Below, piece after piece: positions 27,113 through 35,597 of a stretch of 64,000 bases of DNA; positions within the stretch are counted from its first letter, which is position 1; each line of letters begins with the position of its first letter. A program made the translations under genes and the position numbers. Source of the DNA: Brenneria populi (GTDB lineage Bacteria > Pseudomonadota > Gammaproteobacteria > Enterobacterales > Enterobacteriaceae); the NCBI RefSeq assembly GCF_036016195.1, contig NZ_JAYWTM010000014.1:1-64000 (forward strand), written 5' to 3'. Below the pieces are notes generated by a model that saw only the letters and a program-made list of their open reading frames with translations, did no database searches and had not been told where the DNA came from.

Positions 27113-27435
27113 CTGAAGCGCACCGCTTCCCCGGCCTGCGTGGTGCAGGCTGCGGACAGCAGCGACGCGAAATCCTCTCCGCTGCGATCGCACACCCAGC
27201 GGTTATCCTGATAGTTGAAATGATAACCGCCGCTTTTGGTCGCCAGCCAGATCTGGTGCAGCGGCTCCTGGCGGTTAATAACGATTTTACTCTCGTTTTC
27301 AAAGGTCAGCGTCATCACGCCGCCGTTGGTTTCGTAATCGATATCGCCGTCGCCGTCGAATTGGTCCAGCGTCTCTTCCAGCCGCAGCATCAGTTCGTCG
27401 GCCAATTGATGAAACTCGCTATCGTTCATTTTCAA
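27109..27435 (-). CDS. cyaY: Iron-sulfur cluster assembly protein CyaY (frataxin)
   Basis: 108 residues with the frataxin pattern: an acidic N-terminal helix (FHQLADELMLRLEETLDQFDGDGDIDYE), then the strands GGVMTLTFENESKIVINRQEPLHQIWLATKSGGYHF. It binds iron and modulates IscS-dependent Fe-S cluster assembly. It is divergent from lptM, with a 71-bp gap, and converges on the MFS gene. Length and motif order match E. coli CyaY. Confidence 0.95.
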   Translation of the reverse strand: MKMNDSEFHQLADELMLRLEETLDQFDGDGDIDYETNGGVMTLTFENESKIVINRQEPLHQIWLATKSGGYHFNYQDNRWVCDRSGEDFASLLSAACTTQAGEAVRFS

Positions 27436-27506
27436 TTCCTATTGATTTTCATGATCCACCTGCGATTATAGAGAGCATGCATGCATGAATTACAGGTCTT
27501 AATGTT

Positions 27507-27674
27507 ATGAAAAAGATATTGCGCCGGTTTTTTCTGGCGTTATCGCTGTTGACGCTGTTCGGCTGCGGCCTCAAAGGTCCGCTCTATTTCCCTTCCGAGG
27601 GTAAATCGGCCGCGCCCGCCGCTCAGCAGCAGAATGCGGATCGCACGCAGCAAGAGTCGTCCGCGCGGCCGTAA
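27507..27674 (+). CDS. lptM: LPS-assembly associated lipoprotein LptM (YifL)
   Basis: A 55-residue lipoprotein. It has a charged start MKKILRRFF, a hydrophobic stretch, and a lipobox LFGC ending at Cys20, then GLKGPLYFP and a low-complexity Ala/Gln tail. The GLKGPLYFP segment after the lipidated cysteine is the signature of LptM, which helps mature the LptD-LptE translocon at the outer membrane. It lies between cyaY (divergent) and dapF (91 bp downstream), as in E. coli. Its shortness makes it easy to miss. Confidence 0.9.
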   Translation: MKKILRRFFLALSLLTLFGCGLKGPLYFPSEGKSAAPAAQQQNADRTQQESSARP

Positions 27675-27764
27675 CCGGCGGCGGTGTCCGATAGATATTA
27701 TTATGTTTATAACAGGTCACGATAGCGTTTTACCGCGTCCGGTTAAGCCAGCGGAGTCAGGATA

Positions 27765-28589
27765 ATGCAGTTCGCTAAAATGCACGGGTTGGGCAACGAT
27801 TTCATGGTCGTCGACGCCGTCACGCAGAATGTTTACTTTTCACCCGAACTGATCCGCCGTTTGTCGGATCGGCACTGTGGCGTGGGATTTGATCAGCTTC
27901 TGGTCGTTGAGCCGCCGTACGATCCCGAGTTGGATTTTCATTACCGTATTTTCAACGCCGACGGCAGCGAAGTGGCGCAGTGCGGAAACGGCGCGCGCTG
28001 TTTCGCCCGTTTCGTTCGCCTGAAAGGGCTGACCAGCAAGCGCGATATTGCGGTCAGCACCCAGACGGGCAGAATGATCCTCAGCGTCACGGATGACGAT
28101 CTGGTGCGGGTGAATATGGGGGAGCCCAATTTCGATCCGCAGCAGATCCCTTTCCGCGCCGTCAAAGCGGAAAAAACCTATATTATGCGCGTGGAAGAGC
28201 ACACCGTACTGTGCGGCGCAGTCTCCATGGGCAACCCCCACTGCGTACTGCAGGTGGAGGATGTGGCGACCGCCAATGTCGAGGTGCTGGGGCCGTTGCT
28301 GGAAAGCCACGAACGTTTTCCTGAACGCGCCAATATAGGTTTTATGCAAGTCATCGACCGCAATAACGTCAATCTGCGGGTTTATGAACGCGGCGCCGGC
28401 GAGACCCTGGCCTGCGGCAGCGGAGCCTGCGCCGCGGTTGCCGTCGGCATTCAACAGGATCTGCTCGCGTCGCCGGTGAAGGTATCGCTGCCGGGCGGCG
28501 ACCTGGAGATCCGCTGGGACGGGCCCGGACACCCGTTATTTATGACCGGGCCCGCAACGCATGTTTACGATGGGTTTATTCATTTATGA
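27765..28589 (+). CDS. dapF: Diaminopimelate epimerase
   Basis: 274 residues. Both catalytic cysteines are visible: CGNGARC (Cys73 region) and CGSGAC near residue 217. It interconverts LL- and meso-diaminopimelate for lysine and peptidoglycan synthesis in the cytosol. It starts MQFAKMHGLGNDF as in other enterobacteria and overlaps yigA by 4 bp. It is the first enzyme gene of the conserved dapF-yigA-xerC-yigB-uvrD group. Confidence 0.97.
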   Translation: MQFAKMHGLGNDFMVVDAVTQNVYFSPELIRRLSDRHCGVGFDQLLVVEPPYDPELDFHYRIFNADGSEVAQCGNGARCFARFVRLKGLTSKRDIAVSTQTGRMILSVTDDDLVRVNMGEPNFDPQQIPFRAVKAEKTYIMRVEEHTVLCGAVSMGNPHCVLQVEDVATANVEVLGPLLESHERFPERANIGFMQVIDRNNVNLRVYERGAGETLACGSGACAAVAVGIQQDLLASPVKVSLPGGDLEIRWDGPGHPLFMTGPATHVYDGFIHL

Positions 28590-29293
28590 AGAATGTCGAG
28601 GAACAGGCGGAGAGCCAGATCGCACTCAATGACGAGATGGTTGTGCAGTTCCTGCAGCAGAATCCCGATTTTTTTATCCGCAATGCCCGGCAGATCGAGC
28701 AGATGCGCATACCGCACCCCGTTAGGGGGACGGTATCGCTGGTGGAGTGGCAACTGGCGCGCCAGCGCCACCATATCACCCAGCTTGAGGAGGAAATTAC
28801 GCTGCTGATGGAGCAGGCGGGCGTGAACGAATCGCTGTTTAATCGCCTGCTGGGCCTGCAAACCGAGCTGGCGGCGGCGGACAGCCTGACGGATATGCTC
28901 GAACGGCTGCAGCGCTGGGCGCGCGGGCTCGGGCTGTCAGGCGCCGCGGTCCGCCTGTTCAGCGATAAATGGCGCATCGGCGCGCCGTCTGATTTCACCC
29001 ATTTGTCGCTGAATCGGTCGGCGTTTGAGCCGTTGCGTATTCAGCGCCTCGGTCAGGCCAATCACTATCTGGGCGCGCTGAACGGCCCGGAGCTGCTGCT
29101 GCTGTTGCCGCAGGCCAAACAGGTCGGGTCGGTGGCGCTTTCCATGCTCGGCGAGCGTCACGATCTGGGGCTGCTTATCTTTACCAGCCGCGATAGCCAC
29201 CACTATCAGGATGGCATGGGAACCGTACTGTTGCAGCAGATGGCGACGATGATTCTCCCCGCCATGCTGGCGCGCTGGATTGAACGGGTATGA
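28586..29293 (+). CDS. yigA: DUF484 family protein YigA
   Basis: 235 residues of the DUF484 family, with a GAF-like fold expected in the second half. The N-terminus contains VVQFLQQNPDFFIRN, the family hallmark, followed by a helical coiled segment (about 55-80). The ATG overlaps the dapF stop and the gene overlaps xerC by 4 bp, so it is translationally coupled on both sides. Function is unknown. Confidence 0.92.
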   Translation: MKNVEEQAESQIALNDEMVVQFLQQNPDFFIRNARQIEQMRIPHPVRGTVSLVEWQLARQRHHITQLEEEITLLMEQAGVNESLFNRLLGLQTELAAADSLTDMLERLQRWARGLGLSGAAVRLFSDKWRIGAPSDFTHLSLNRSAFEPLRIQRLGQANHYLGALNGPELLLLLPQAKQVGSVALSMLGERHDLGLLIFTSRDSHHYQDGMGTVLLQQMATMILPAMLARWIERV

Positions 29294-30213
29294 GTCAATC
29301 CGCGCCCTGCGCATCCGCCGCGCTCCAGCAGCCGGTTGACGACTTCCTGCGTTATCTGAAGGTCGAGCGCCAAATGAGCCCGTTGACGCAAACCGGCTAT
29401 GCCCGTCAGTTGGCGGCCGTTATCGCTATTGTTTCGTCAGCCGGCGTGAGTAACTGGCCCAGCCTGGACGCGGCCGGCGTACGCGCCGTGGTGTCGCGCA
29501 GTAAACGCGACGGGCTGCATGCCTCCAGCCTGGCGCTGCGTTTGTCTGCGTTACGCAGCTTCCTCGATTGGATGGTCGCGCGCGGCGAGCTGGGCGCCAA
29601 TCCCGCTAAAGGCGTGTCGACGCCGCGGGTCGGCCGCCATCTGCCGAAAAATATGGATGTGGATGAGGTGAACCGCCTGCTGGATATCGAACTCGACGAT
29701 CCGCTGGCGGTGCGCGACCGCGCCATGCTGGAGGTGATGTACGGCGCGGGCCTGCGTTTGGCCGAACTGGTCGGCATGGATTGCCGGCATGTCGATCTGG
29801 ATAGCGGCGAGGTCTGGGTGGTGGGAAAGGGCAGCAAAGAGCGCAGGCTGCCGATGGGGAAAACGGCGGTAGCCTGGCTGCAGCGCTGGCTGGCGCTGCG
29901 CGAGCTATTCGGGCCGCAGGATGACGCCGTTTTCATTTCCCATCAGGGGCGGCGTATTTCCATGCGCAACGTACAAAAACGCTTTGCCGAGTGGGGCGTC
30001 AGGCAGGGCGTCAACAGCCATGTGCATCCGCATAAGCTGCGTCACTCATTCGCCACCCATATGCTGGAGTCCAGCGGCGATTTACGCGCGGTGCAGGAAC
30101 TGCTCGGCCATGCCAACCTTTCCACGACGCAGATCTATACCCATCTGGACTTTCAACATTTGGCGTCCGTCTACGATGCCGCACACCCACGCGCCAAACG
30201 GGGAAAACATTGA
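29290..30213 (+). CDS. xerC: Tyrosine recombinase XerC
   Basis: 307 residues. The N-terminal SAM-like core-binding domain (about 15-100) is followed by the catalytic domain with Arg in YGAGLRLAEL, HKLRHSFATHM (His-x-x-Arg), LLGHANLSTTQIYTHL and the nucleophile Tyr in IYTHL. With XerD it resolves chromosome dimers at dif with FtsK. The gene overlaps yigA and yigB by 4 bp each. Length and context match E. coli XerC. Confidence 0.96.
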   Translation: MSQSAPCASAALQQPVDDFLRYLKVERQMSPLTQTGYARQLAAVIAIVSSAGVSNWPSLDAAGVRAVVSRSKRDGLHASSLALRLSALRSFLDWMVARGELGANPAKGVSTPRVGRHLPKNMDVDEVNRLLDIELDDPLAVRDRAMLEVMYGAGLRLAELVGMDCRHVDLDSGEVWVVGKGSKERRLPMGKTAVAWLQRWLALRELFGPQDDAVFISHQGRRISMRNVQKRFAEWGVRQGVNSHVHPHKLRHSFATHMLESSGDLRAVQELLGHANLSTTQIYTHLDFQHLASVYDAAHPRAKRGKH

Positions 30214-30929
30214 TGCACTTTTACCGGCCGTTAGGCCCGATTCGCGCCGTCACTTTCGATTTGGACGATACGCTGTACGATAATTCCGAGGTGATACGGC
30301 GCACCAAACAGGAGTCGATCCATTTTTTGCAGCGCTATCATCCCGCGCTGAAAGATTTTCAGGAGACCGACCTGCAGCGCCTGCGCGACGAACTGCGGGC
30401 GCGGGAGCCTGAAATCTATCACGACGTGACGGAGTGGCGGCGACGCGCGGTCGAACTGGCGATGATTAACGCCGGTCTGAATGCCGGCGAGGCGGTGCGG
30501 GGATCGATGGCGGCGATGGAAAACGTCGCCTACTGGCGCAATCAGATTACCATACCGGAAGAGACGCATCGCACGCTGTCGGCGCTGGCCGAGCGCGCGC
30601 CGCTGGCGGCGATCACCAATGGCAATGCCGATCCGCATCGGTTCGGCCTGGAGCGCTACTTCGCCTTCGTGCTGCGCGCCGGTCCGGACGGCCGCTCGAA
30701 GCCGTTTGCCGATCTCTACCATCTGGCGGCGGAAAAGCTCAATCTGCCGCTTAGCCAGATACTGCATGTGGGCGACGACCTGACGACCGATGTCGCCGGC
30801 GCCGTGCGCTGCGGCATGCAGGCTTGCTGGATTAACCTGCGGGAAGGCTGCCTGATGCACAGCGACGACGCCCGCTTGCTGCCGCATATCGAAATTTCCC
30901 GATTGGCATCGCTGACGGCGTTGTTATAA
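30210..30929 (+). CDS. yigB: HAD-family phosphatase YigB (FMN/5-amino-6-(phosphoribitylamino)uracil phosphatase)
   Basis: 239 residues of the haloacid dehalogenase superfamily. Motif I is FDLDDTLYDN (about 16-25), motif II is AITNGNA near residue 135, and motif IV is HVGDDLTTDVAGA near residue 188. E. coli YigB dephosphorylates FMN and the riboflavin precursor; the same role is likely. It overlaps xerC and precedes uvrD. Confidence 0.92.
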   Translation: MMHFYRPLGPIRAVTFDLDDTLYDNSEVIRRTKQESIHFLQRYHPALKDFQETDLQRLRDELRAREPEIYHDVTEWRRRAVELAMINAGLNAGEAVRGSMAAMENVAYWRNQITIPEETHRTLSALAERAPLAAITNGNADPHRFGLERYFAFVLRAGPDGRSKPFADLYHLAAEKLNLPLSQILHVGDDLTTDVAGAVRCGMQACWINLREGCLMHSDDARLLPHIEISRLASLTALL

Positions 30930-30944
30930 TCACCACTCTGCACG

Positions 30945-30960
30945 CTGTATAAATTCTCAG
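30945..30960 (+). promoter_or_regulatory. LexA (SOS) box before uvrD
   Basis: CTGTATAAATTCTCAG keeps the essential CTG-N10-CAG frame with an AT-rich centre. It sits 50 bp before the uvrD start, where E. coli uvrD has its SOS box. DNA-damage induction is therefore likely. Confidence 0.65.
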
Positions 30961-31009
30961 TGGGACGCGCCCGGCGAGGGCGCGTTTCCCGTCAACGGAT
31001 ACCGTATCT

Positions 31010-33172
31010 ATGGACGTTTCTGCTCTACTCGATGGCCTCAACGACAAACAACGCGAGGCGGTAGCCGCGCCGCGCGGCAATTTACTCGTGCTGGCGGGGG
31101 CGGGCAGCGGTAAGACGCGGGTGCTGGTGCATCGTATCGCCTGGCTGCTGTCCGTCGAAGGCTGCTCGCCCTATTCCATTATGGCGGTGACGTTCACCAA
31201 CAAAGCCGCGGCGGAAATGCGCCACCGTATCGAACGCCTGATCGGCACCAGCCAGGGCGGCATGTGGATCGGCACCTTCCATGGATTGGCGCATCGCCTG
31301 TTGCGCGCGCATCATCTGGACGCCGGCCTGCCGCAGGATTTTCAGATTCTGGACGGCGAAGATCAGCTGCGTCTGCTCAAGCGCCTGATTCGGGCGCTGA
31401 ATCTGGATGAGAAGCAGTGGCCGCCGCGCCAGGCCATGTGGTACATCAACGGCAAGAAAGACGAGGGGCTGCGTCCTCAGCATATCGAAAGCTACGGTAA
31501 CCCGATAGAACAAACCTGGCAGCGGGTTTACCAGGCCTATCAGGAGGCCTGCGATCGGGCCGGGCTGGTGGATTTCGCCGAACTGCTGCTGCGCGCGCAT
31601 GAGTTGTGGCTGAACAAACCCCTTATTCTGAACCACTACCGCGAGCGCTTTACCAACATTCTGGTGGATGAGTTTCAAGACACCAACCACATTCAATACG
31701 CCTGGGTCCGCATGCTGGCGGGGGATAGCGCCAGCGTGACGATCGTCGGGGACGACGACCAGTCGATTTACGGCTGGCGCGGCGCGCAGGTGGAAAACAT
31801 CCAGCTCTTTCTCCGCGATTTCGCCAGCGCGCAGACTATCCGTCTGGAGCAAAATTACCGTTCGACCAGCAATATCCTAAATGCGGCCAACGCCCTGATC
31901 GCGCATAACGGCGGGCGTCTGGGCAAAAATCTGTGGACGGACGGCGCGGAGGGCGAACCCATTTCGCTCTACTGCGCGTTTAACGAACTGGATGAAGCGC
32001 GCTTTGTGGTCAACCGGATTAAAGTCTGGCAGGAGAACGGTGGAGCGCTGAGCGACAACGCCATTTTGTACCGCAGCAACGCCCAGTCGCGCGTGCTGGA
32101 AGAGGCGCTGCTTCAGCAGAGCATGCCGTACCGCATCTACGGCGGAATGCGCTTCTTCGAGCGGCAGGAGATCAAGGACGCGCTGGCTTACCTGCGTTTG
32201 ATCGCCAACCGGAATGACGATGCGGCGTTTGAACGCGTGGTGAATACGCCGACGCGCGGCGTCGGCGACAGAACGCTGGACGTGGTGCGGCAAACCGCCC
32301 GCGATCGGCAGCTCACGCTCTGGCAGTCCGCGCGCGCGCTGCTGCAGGATAAGGCGCTGGCGGGCCGGGCGGCCTCGGCGCTGCAGCGTTTCGTCGAATT
32401 GATCGATGCGCTGGCGGATGAAACCGCCGAGCTGCCGCTGCATGTACAAACCGATCGGGCAATCAAAAATTCCGGTCTGTGGAGTATGTACGAACAGGAG
32501 AAAGGCGAGAAAGGGCAGGCGCGGGTGGAAAACCTGGAGGAGCTGGTTACCGCCACGCGGCAGTTTAGCTATCAGGAAGAAGATCAGGATTTGATGCCGC
32601 TGCAGGCGTTTTTATCCCACGCGGCGCTGGAAGCCGGGGAAGGGCAGGCGGACGCCTATCAGGATGCGGTGCAGTTAATGACGCTGCACTCGGCAAAGGG
32701 GCTGGAATTCCCGCAGGTGTTTATCGTCGGAATGGAAGAGGGCATGTTCCCCAGCCAGATGTCGCTCGACGAGGGCGGGCGTCTGGAGGAGGAGCGCCGG
32801 CTGGCCTATGTCGGCGTGACGCGCGCGATGCGCAAGCTGACGCTGACCTACGCCGAGTCGCGCCGTTTATACGGCAAAGAGGCCTATCATCGCCCTTCCC
32901 GTTTCGTCGGCGAGCTGCCGGCGGAGTGCGTGGAGGAGGTGCGGCTGCGGGCCAGCGTATCGCGTCCGGTCAACCATCAGCGTCTCGGCACGCCGGTCAG
33001 CGAGAACGACAGCGGATATCGTCTGGGACAGCGGGTGCGGCATGCTAAGTTTGGCGAGGGCACCATCGTCAATCTGGAAGGCAGCGGCGACCATTGCCGG
33101 ATTCAGGTGGCGTTTCAGGGTCAAGGGATAAAATGGCTGGTGGCCGCTTATGCCCGGCTGGAAGCGGTCTGA
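31010..33172 (+). CDS. uvrD: DNA helicase II UvrD
   Basis: 720 residues, the same length as E. coli UvrD. SF1A motifs are in order: Walker A AGAGSGKTRVL (about 29-39), motif Ia TFTNKAAAEM, motif II LVDEFQDTN (about 218-226), motif III GDDDQSIYGWRGA, motif IV QNYRST, motif V LMTLHSAKGLEF and motif VI YVGVTRAMRKLTLTYA. A 3'-5' helicase/translocase acting in mismatch and nucleotide-excision repair. A LexA box lies in its promoter region. Confidence 0.97.
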   Translation: MDVSALLDGLNDKQREAVAAPRGNLLVLAGAGSGKTRVLVHRIAWLLSVEGCSPYSIMAVTFTNKAAAEMRHRIERLIGTSQGGMWIGTFHGLAHRLLRAHHLDAGLPQDFQILDGEDQLRLLKRLIRALNLDEKQWPPRQAMWYINGKKDEGLRPQHIESYGNPIEQTWQRVYQAYQEACDRAGLVDFAELLLRAHELWLNKPLILNHYRERFTNILVDEFQDTNHIQYAWVRMLAGDSASVTIVGDDDQSIYGWRGAQVENIQLFLRDFASAQTIRLEQNYRSTSNILNAANALIAHNGGRLGKNLWTDGAEGEPISLYCAFNELDEARFVVNRIKVWQENGGALSDNAILYRSNAQSRVLEEALLQQSMPYRIYGGMRFFERQEIKDALAYLRLIANRNDDAAFERVVNTPTRGVGDRTLDVVRQTARDRQLTLWQSARALLQDKALAGRAASALQRFVELIDALADETAELPLHVQTDRAIKNSGLWSMYEQEKGEKGQARVENLEELVTATRQFSYQEEDQDLMPLQAFLSHAALEAGEGQADAYQDAVQLMTLHSAKGLEFPQVFIVGMEEGMFPSQMSLDEGGRLEEERRLAYVGVTRAMRKLTLTYAESRRLYGKEAYHRPSRFVGELPAECVEEVRLRASVSRPVNHQRLGTPVSENDSGYRLGQRVRHAKFGEGTIVNLEGSGDHCRIQVAFQGQGIKWLVAAYARLEAV

Positions 33173-33300
33173 TGTTAGATCACGCGGCAAACCTCCGGCG
33201 AGCGCTCTGTTCGCTCTCGACGCCGGGCCGGAATAGAAAAAGCAGAAAGGGAGTAACGGCTAATGCCGATCGTTTAAGCATCGAGATACACGGGGCGACC

Positions 33301-33337
33301 ACAGGGGTGAGGCGTCCCTACGGGAACCTCCCCCTGT
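33301..33337. repeat. Long interrupted hairpin downstream of uvrD
   Basis: ACAGGGG pairs with CCCCTGT, then GAGG with CCTC (one bulged T), then TCCC with GGGA around a TAC loop. The flanking GGGG (33292-33295) and CCCC (33342-33345) can extend it. It lies between uvrD and the cyclase gene and may be a uvrD terminator without a T-tract or a dispersed repeat. Confidence 0.5.
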
Positions 33338-33384
33338 GTTTCCCCTAAAAACCGGCTTAAGTGACTAAAATTCGGAGTAACGTC

Positions 33385-34128
33385 ATGACATTAAAGCAGA
33401 TTATGGATGCATTGCGGGAAAAGAAATGGGTGGATTTAACGCACTCGATCGCGGGAGAGATTCCGGTTTTCAGCGCGTTTGACGGCGTGAAACGTAAAAC
33501 GTTGTTCAACGTTGAACAGCATGGATTTTTCGCGGAAGAAGTCACCTTTACCACGCCGACCGGAACGCATATTGATTCACCGGGACATTTTGTCGCGGGC
33601 AAGCGCTATCTGGATCGCATCGACAATAAGGAGCTGTTGCTGCCGCTGTTGGTGATCCATAAGCAGGATGCGGTGGAACGCGATCCGGATTACCGCCTGA
33701 CGCGGGATGACGTTTTACAGTTCGAAGCGCAGTGGGGAACGATCCCCGCCGGCAGTTTCGTCGCCTTCGCCAGCGGCTGGAGTAAACGGTGGCCGGACGG
33801 CAAGGCGTTTGACAACAAGGATGAACAGGGAAACAGCCACACGCCGGGTTGGTCGATGGACGCGTTAAAATTCCTGTTTGAACAGCGCGGCATCAGCGCC
33901 GTAGGACACGAAACGCTGGATACCGACGCCGCCGTGGATTTCCGCCGCAACAACGCGCTGCTCGGGGAGTATTACGTTTTGGATCAGAATGCCTATCAGG
34001 TTGAAGTGCTGAATAATCTTGAACAGGTTCCGGCCACCGGCGCATATATTCACGTCATGTATCCCAACTTCGCCGGTACGGCGAGTTTCCCGGTGCGCGC
34101 CATCGCCTATCTGCCGGAAGAGGCCTGA
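33385..34128 (+). CDS. Cyclase family protein (kynurenine formamidase-like fold)
   Basis: 247 residues of the cyclase / metal-dependent hydrolase family (PF04199 type). The zinc-binding motif TPTGTHIDSPGHF (HxDxxxH, about 63-75) is present, with VDLTHSIAGEIPVF at the N-terminus and GHETLDTDAA near the C-terminus as expected. The ATG at 33385 follows a CGGAG ribosome-binding site and is preferred over a GTG at 33361. It stands alone between uvrD and corA, so its substrate cannot be inferred. Members hydrolyse N-formylkynurenine, isatin or similar amides. Confidence 0.8.
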   Translation: MTLKQIMDALREKKWVDLTHSIAGEIPVFSAFDGVKRKTLFNVEQHGFFAEEVTFTTPTGTHIDSPGHFVAGKRYLDRIDNKELLLPLLVIHKQDAVERDPDYRLTRDDVLQFEAQWGTIPAGSFVAFASGWSKRWPDGKAFDNKDEQGNSHTPGWSMDALKFLFEQRGISAVGHETLDTDAAVDFRRNNALLGEYYVLDQNAYQVEVLNNLEQVPATGAYIHVMYPNFAGTASFPVRAIAYLPEEA

Positions 34129-34290
34129 CCGCAAGGCGCCTGACGTTATGGAGCGCGGCGGGGAGCACGCCGATCGATTCGGAAAATTTATCCAAACCTT
34201 ACAGAGTGTTTCCGCCGCGGTTTTGAAGTTGACAGCCTTTTTCATCTCGGCGTAACATGCGCGCATCATTATTTCTGGAGGACTTACGCC

Positions 34291-34347
34291 TTGGACGCTC
34301 CCAGTCGATGCTGGCTCAATAACCTGACCATTAGGTACAACTTCTAA
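34291..34347 (+). CDS. corL: CorL-like leader peptide of corA
   Basis: A TTG-started frame of 18 codons (MDAPSRCWLNNLTIRYNF) behind a TGGAGGA ribosome-binding site. It lies about 180 bp before corA and ends at the foot of a hairpin. In Salmonella a short frame corL in the corA leader couples its translation to Rho-dependent termination and Mg2+ control; position and arrangement fit that role. The assignment rests on context, not on a remembered peptide match. Confidence 0.5.
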   Translation: MDAPSRCWLNNLTIRYNF

Positions 34348-34375
34348 GGCTATCTTCCCGTTGCTGATAGCCTTA
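34345..34375 (+). promoter_or_regulatory. Leader hairpin after corL
   Basis: TAAGGCTATC pairs with GATAGCCTTA around an 11-nt loop. The left arm starts with the corL stop codon, so ribosome position on corL would affect folding. There is no T-tract, consistent with a Rho-type rather than an intrinsic mechanism. Confidence 0.55.
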
Positions 34376-34524
34376 GTGGTTGTCAGCGATCTCTTCATCA
34401 TGTCGCTGTGAGTCGGATCCGTCGAACGGATTGAAACTTGCCGGTGACGTCTTCACCCTGGTTTCTGCGCTTTCAATCGCGTTGTCCATTCTTCTCCATT
34501 ATTTGAAAAAGGAAGCGATGGCCT

Positions 34525-35475
34525 ATGCTGAGCGCATTCAAACTGGATAACTGCCGTTTATCTCGTCTTGAGCTGGAAGATTCCGTCGATCTCACCTCAT
34601 CCGTCTGGGTCGATTTAATCGAGCCGGAAGTCGATGAGCGTGAGAAAGTGCAAAATGAACTGGGCCAAAGTTTGGCGACCCGGCCCGAGCTGGAGGATAT
34701 TGAGGCGTCCGCGCGTTTCTTTGAGGATGAGGACGGGCTGCATATTCACTCCTTCTTCTTTTTCGAGGATGCGGAAGATCACGCCGGCAACGCCACCGTG
34801 GCGTTTACTATCCGCGACGGCCGCCTGTATACGCTACGCGAGCGCGAACTGCCGGCGTTTCGTCTCTACCGGATGCGCGCGCGCAACCAAACGCTGGTGG
34901 ATGGCAATGCCTATGAACTGCTGCTGGATTTATTTGAAACTAAAATCGAACAGCTGGCGGACGAAATTGAAAATATCTACAGCGACCTGGAGTCGCTGAG
35001 CCGCGTCATCATGGAAGGCCGTCAGGGCGAAGAGTACGATGAAGCGCTCTCCACCCTGGCGGAGTTGGAGGATATCGGCTGGAAGGTGCGCCTGTGTTTG
35101 ATGGATAGCCAGCGGGCGCTGAATTTTCTGGTGCGCAAGGCGCGTCTGCCTTCCGGCCAGTTGGAGCAGGCGCGCGAGATCCTGCGCGATATCGAGTCGC
35201 TGCTGCCGCATAACGAATCCCTGTTTCAGAAGGTCAACTTCCTGATGCAGGCGGCGATGGGCTTTATCAATATCGAACAGAGCCGCATTATCAAGATCTT
35301 CTCGGTGGTTTCCGTGGTGTTCCTGCCGCCGACGCTGGTGGCTTCCAGCTATGGGATGAACTTCGAATTTATGCCCGAGCTGAAGTGGTCGTTCGGCTAT
35401 CCGGGGGCCATTATTCTGATGATCCTGGCGGGTCTGGCGCCTTATCTTTATTTCAAGCGTAAAAACTGGCTCTGA
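34525..35475 (+). CDS. corA: Magnesium/cobalt channel CorA
   Basis: 316 residues, the same length as E. coli CorA. The long acidic N-terminal cytosolic domain is followed by two C-terminal membrane helices, with the selectivity motif YGMNFEFMPEL (GMN) between them. It forms a pentameric Mg2+ channel in the inner membrane. The leader peptide and hairpin upstream suggest translational and Rho-linked control. Confidence 0.97.
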   Translation: MLSAFKLDNCRLSRLELEDSVDLTSSVWVDLIEPEVDEREKVQNELGQSLATRPELEDIEASARFFEDEDGLHIHSFFFFEDAEDHAGNATVAFTIRDGRLYTLRERELPAFRLYRMRARNQTLVDGNAYELLLDLFETKIEQLADEIENIYSDLESLSRVIMEGRQGEEYDEALSTLAELEDIGWKVRLCLMDSQRALNFLVRKARLPSGQLEQAREILRDIESLLPHNESLFQKVNFLMQAAMGFINIEQSRIIKIFSVVSVVFLPPTLVASSYGMNFEFMPELKWSFGYPGAIILMILAGLAPYLYFKRKNWL

Positions 35476-35597
35476 AATACGTCGCGCTTCCCGCAGGGGA
35501 GCGCTCTCCCCGTTGAGCGATTAATTTCCAGGTTAATTATTTGCACAATCTGTTTAGAATGACGGCAGTCGTCATATAACTGAAACAGGTTGTGCGC

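Larger units (their letters stand above)
34129..34524. other. corA upstream region with leader peptide
   Basis: A 396-bp gap holding a CorL-like leader frame, an adjacent hairpin and presumably the corA promoter. The last about 150 bp before corA show no further clear structure. Confidence 0.6.
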
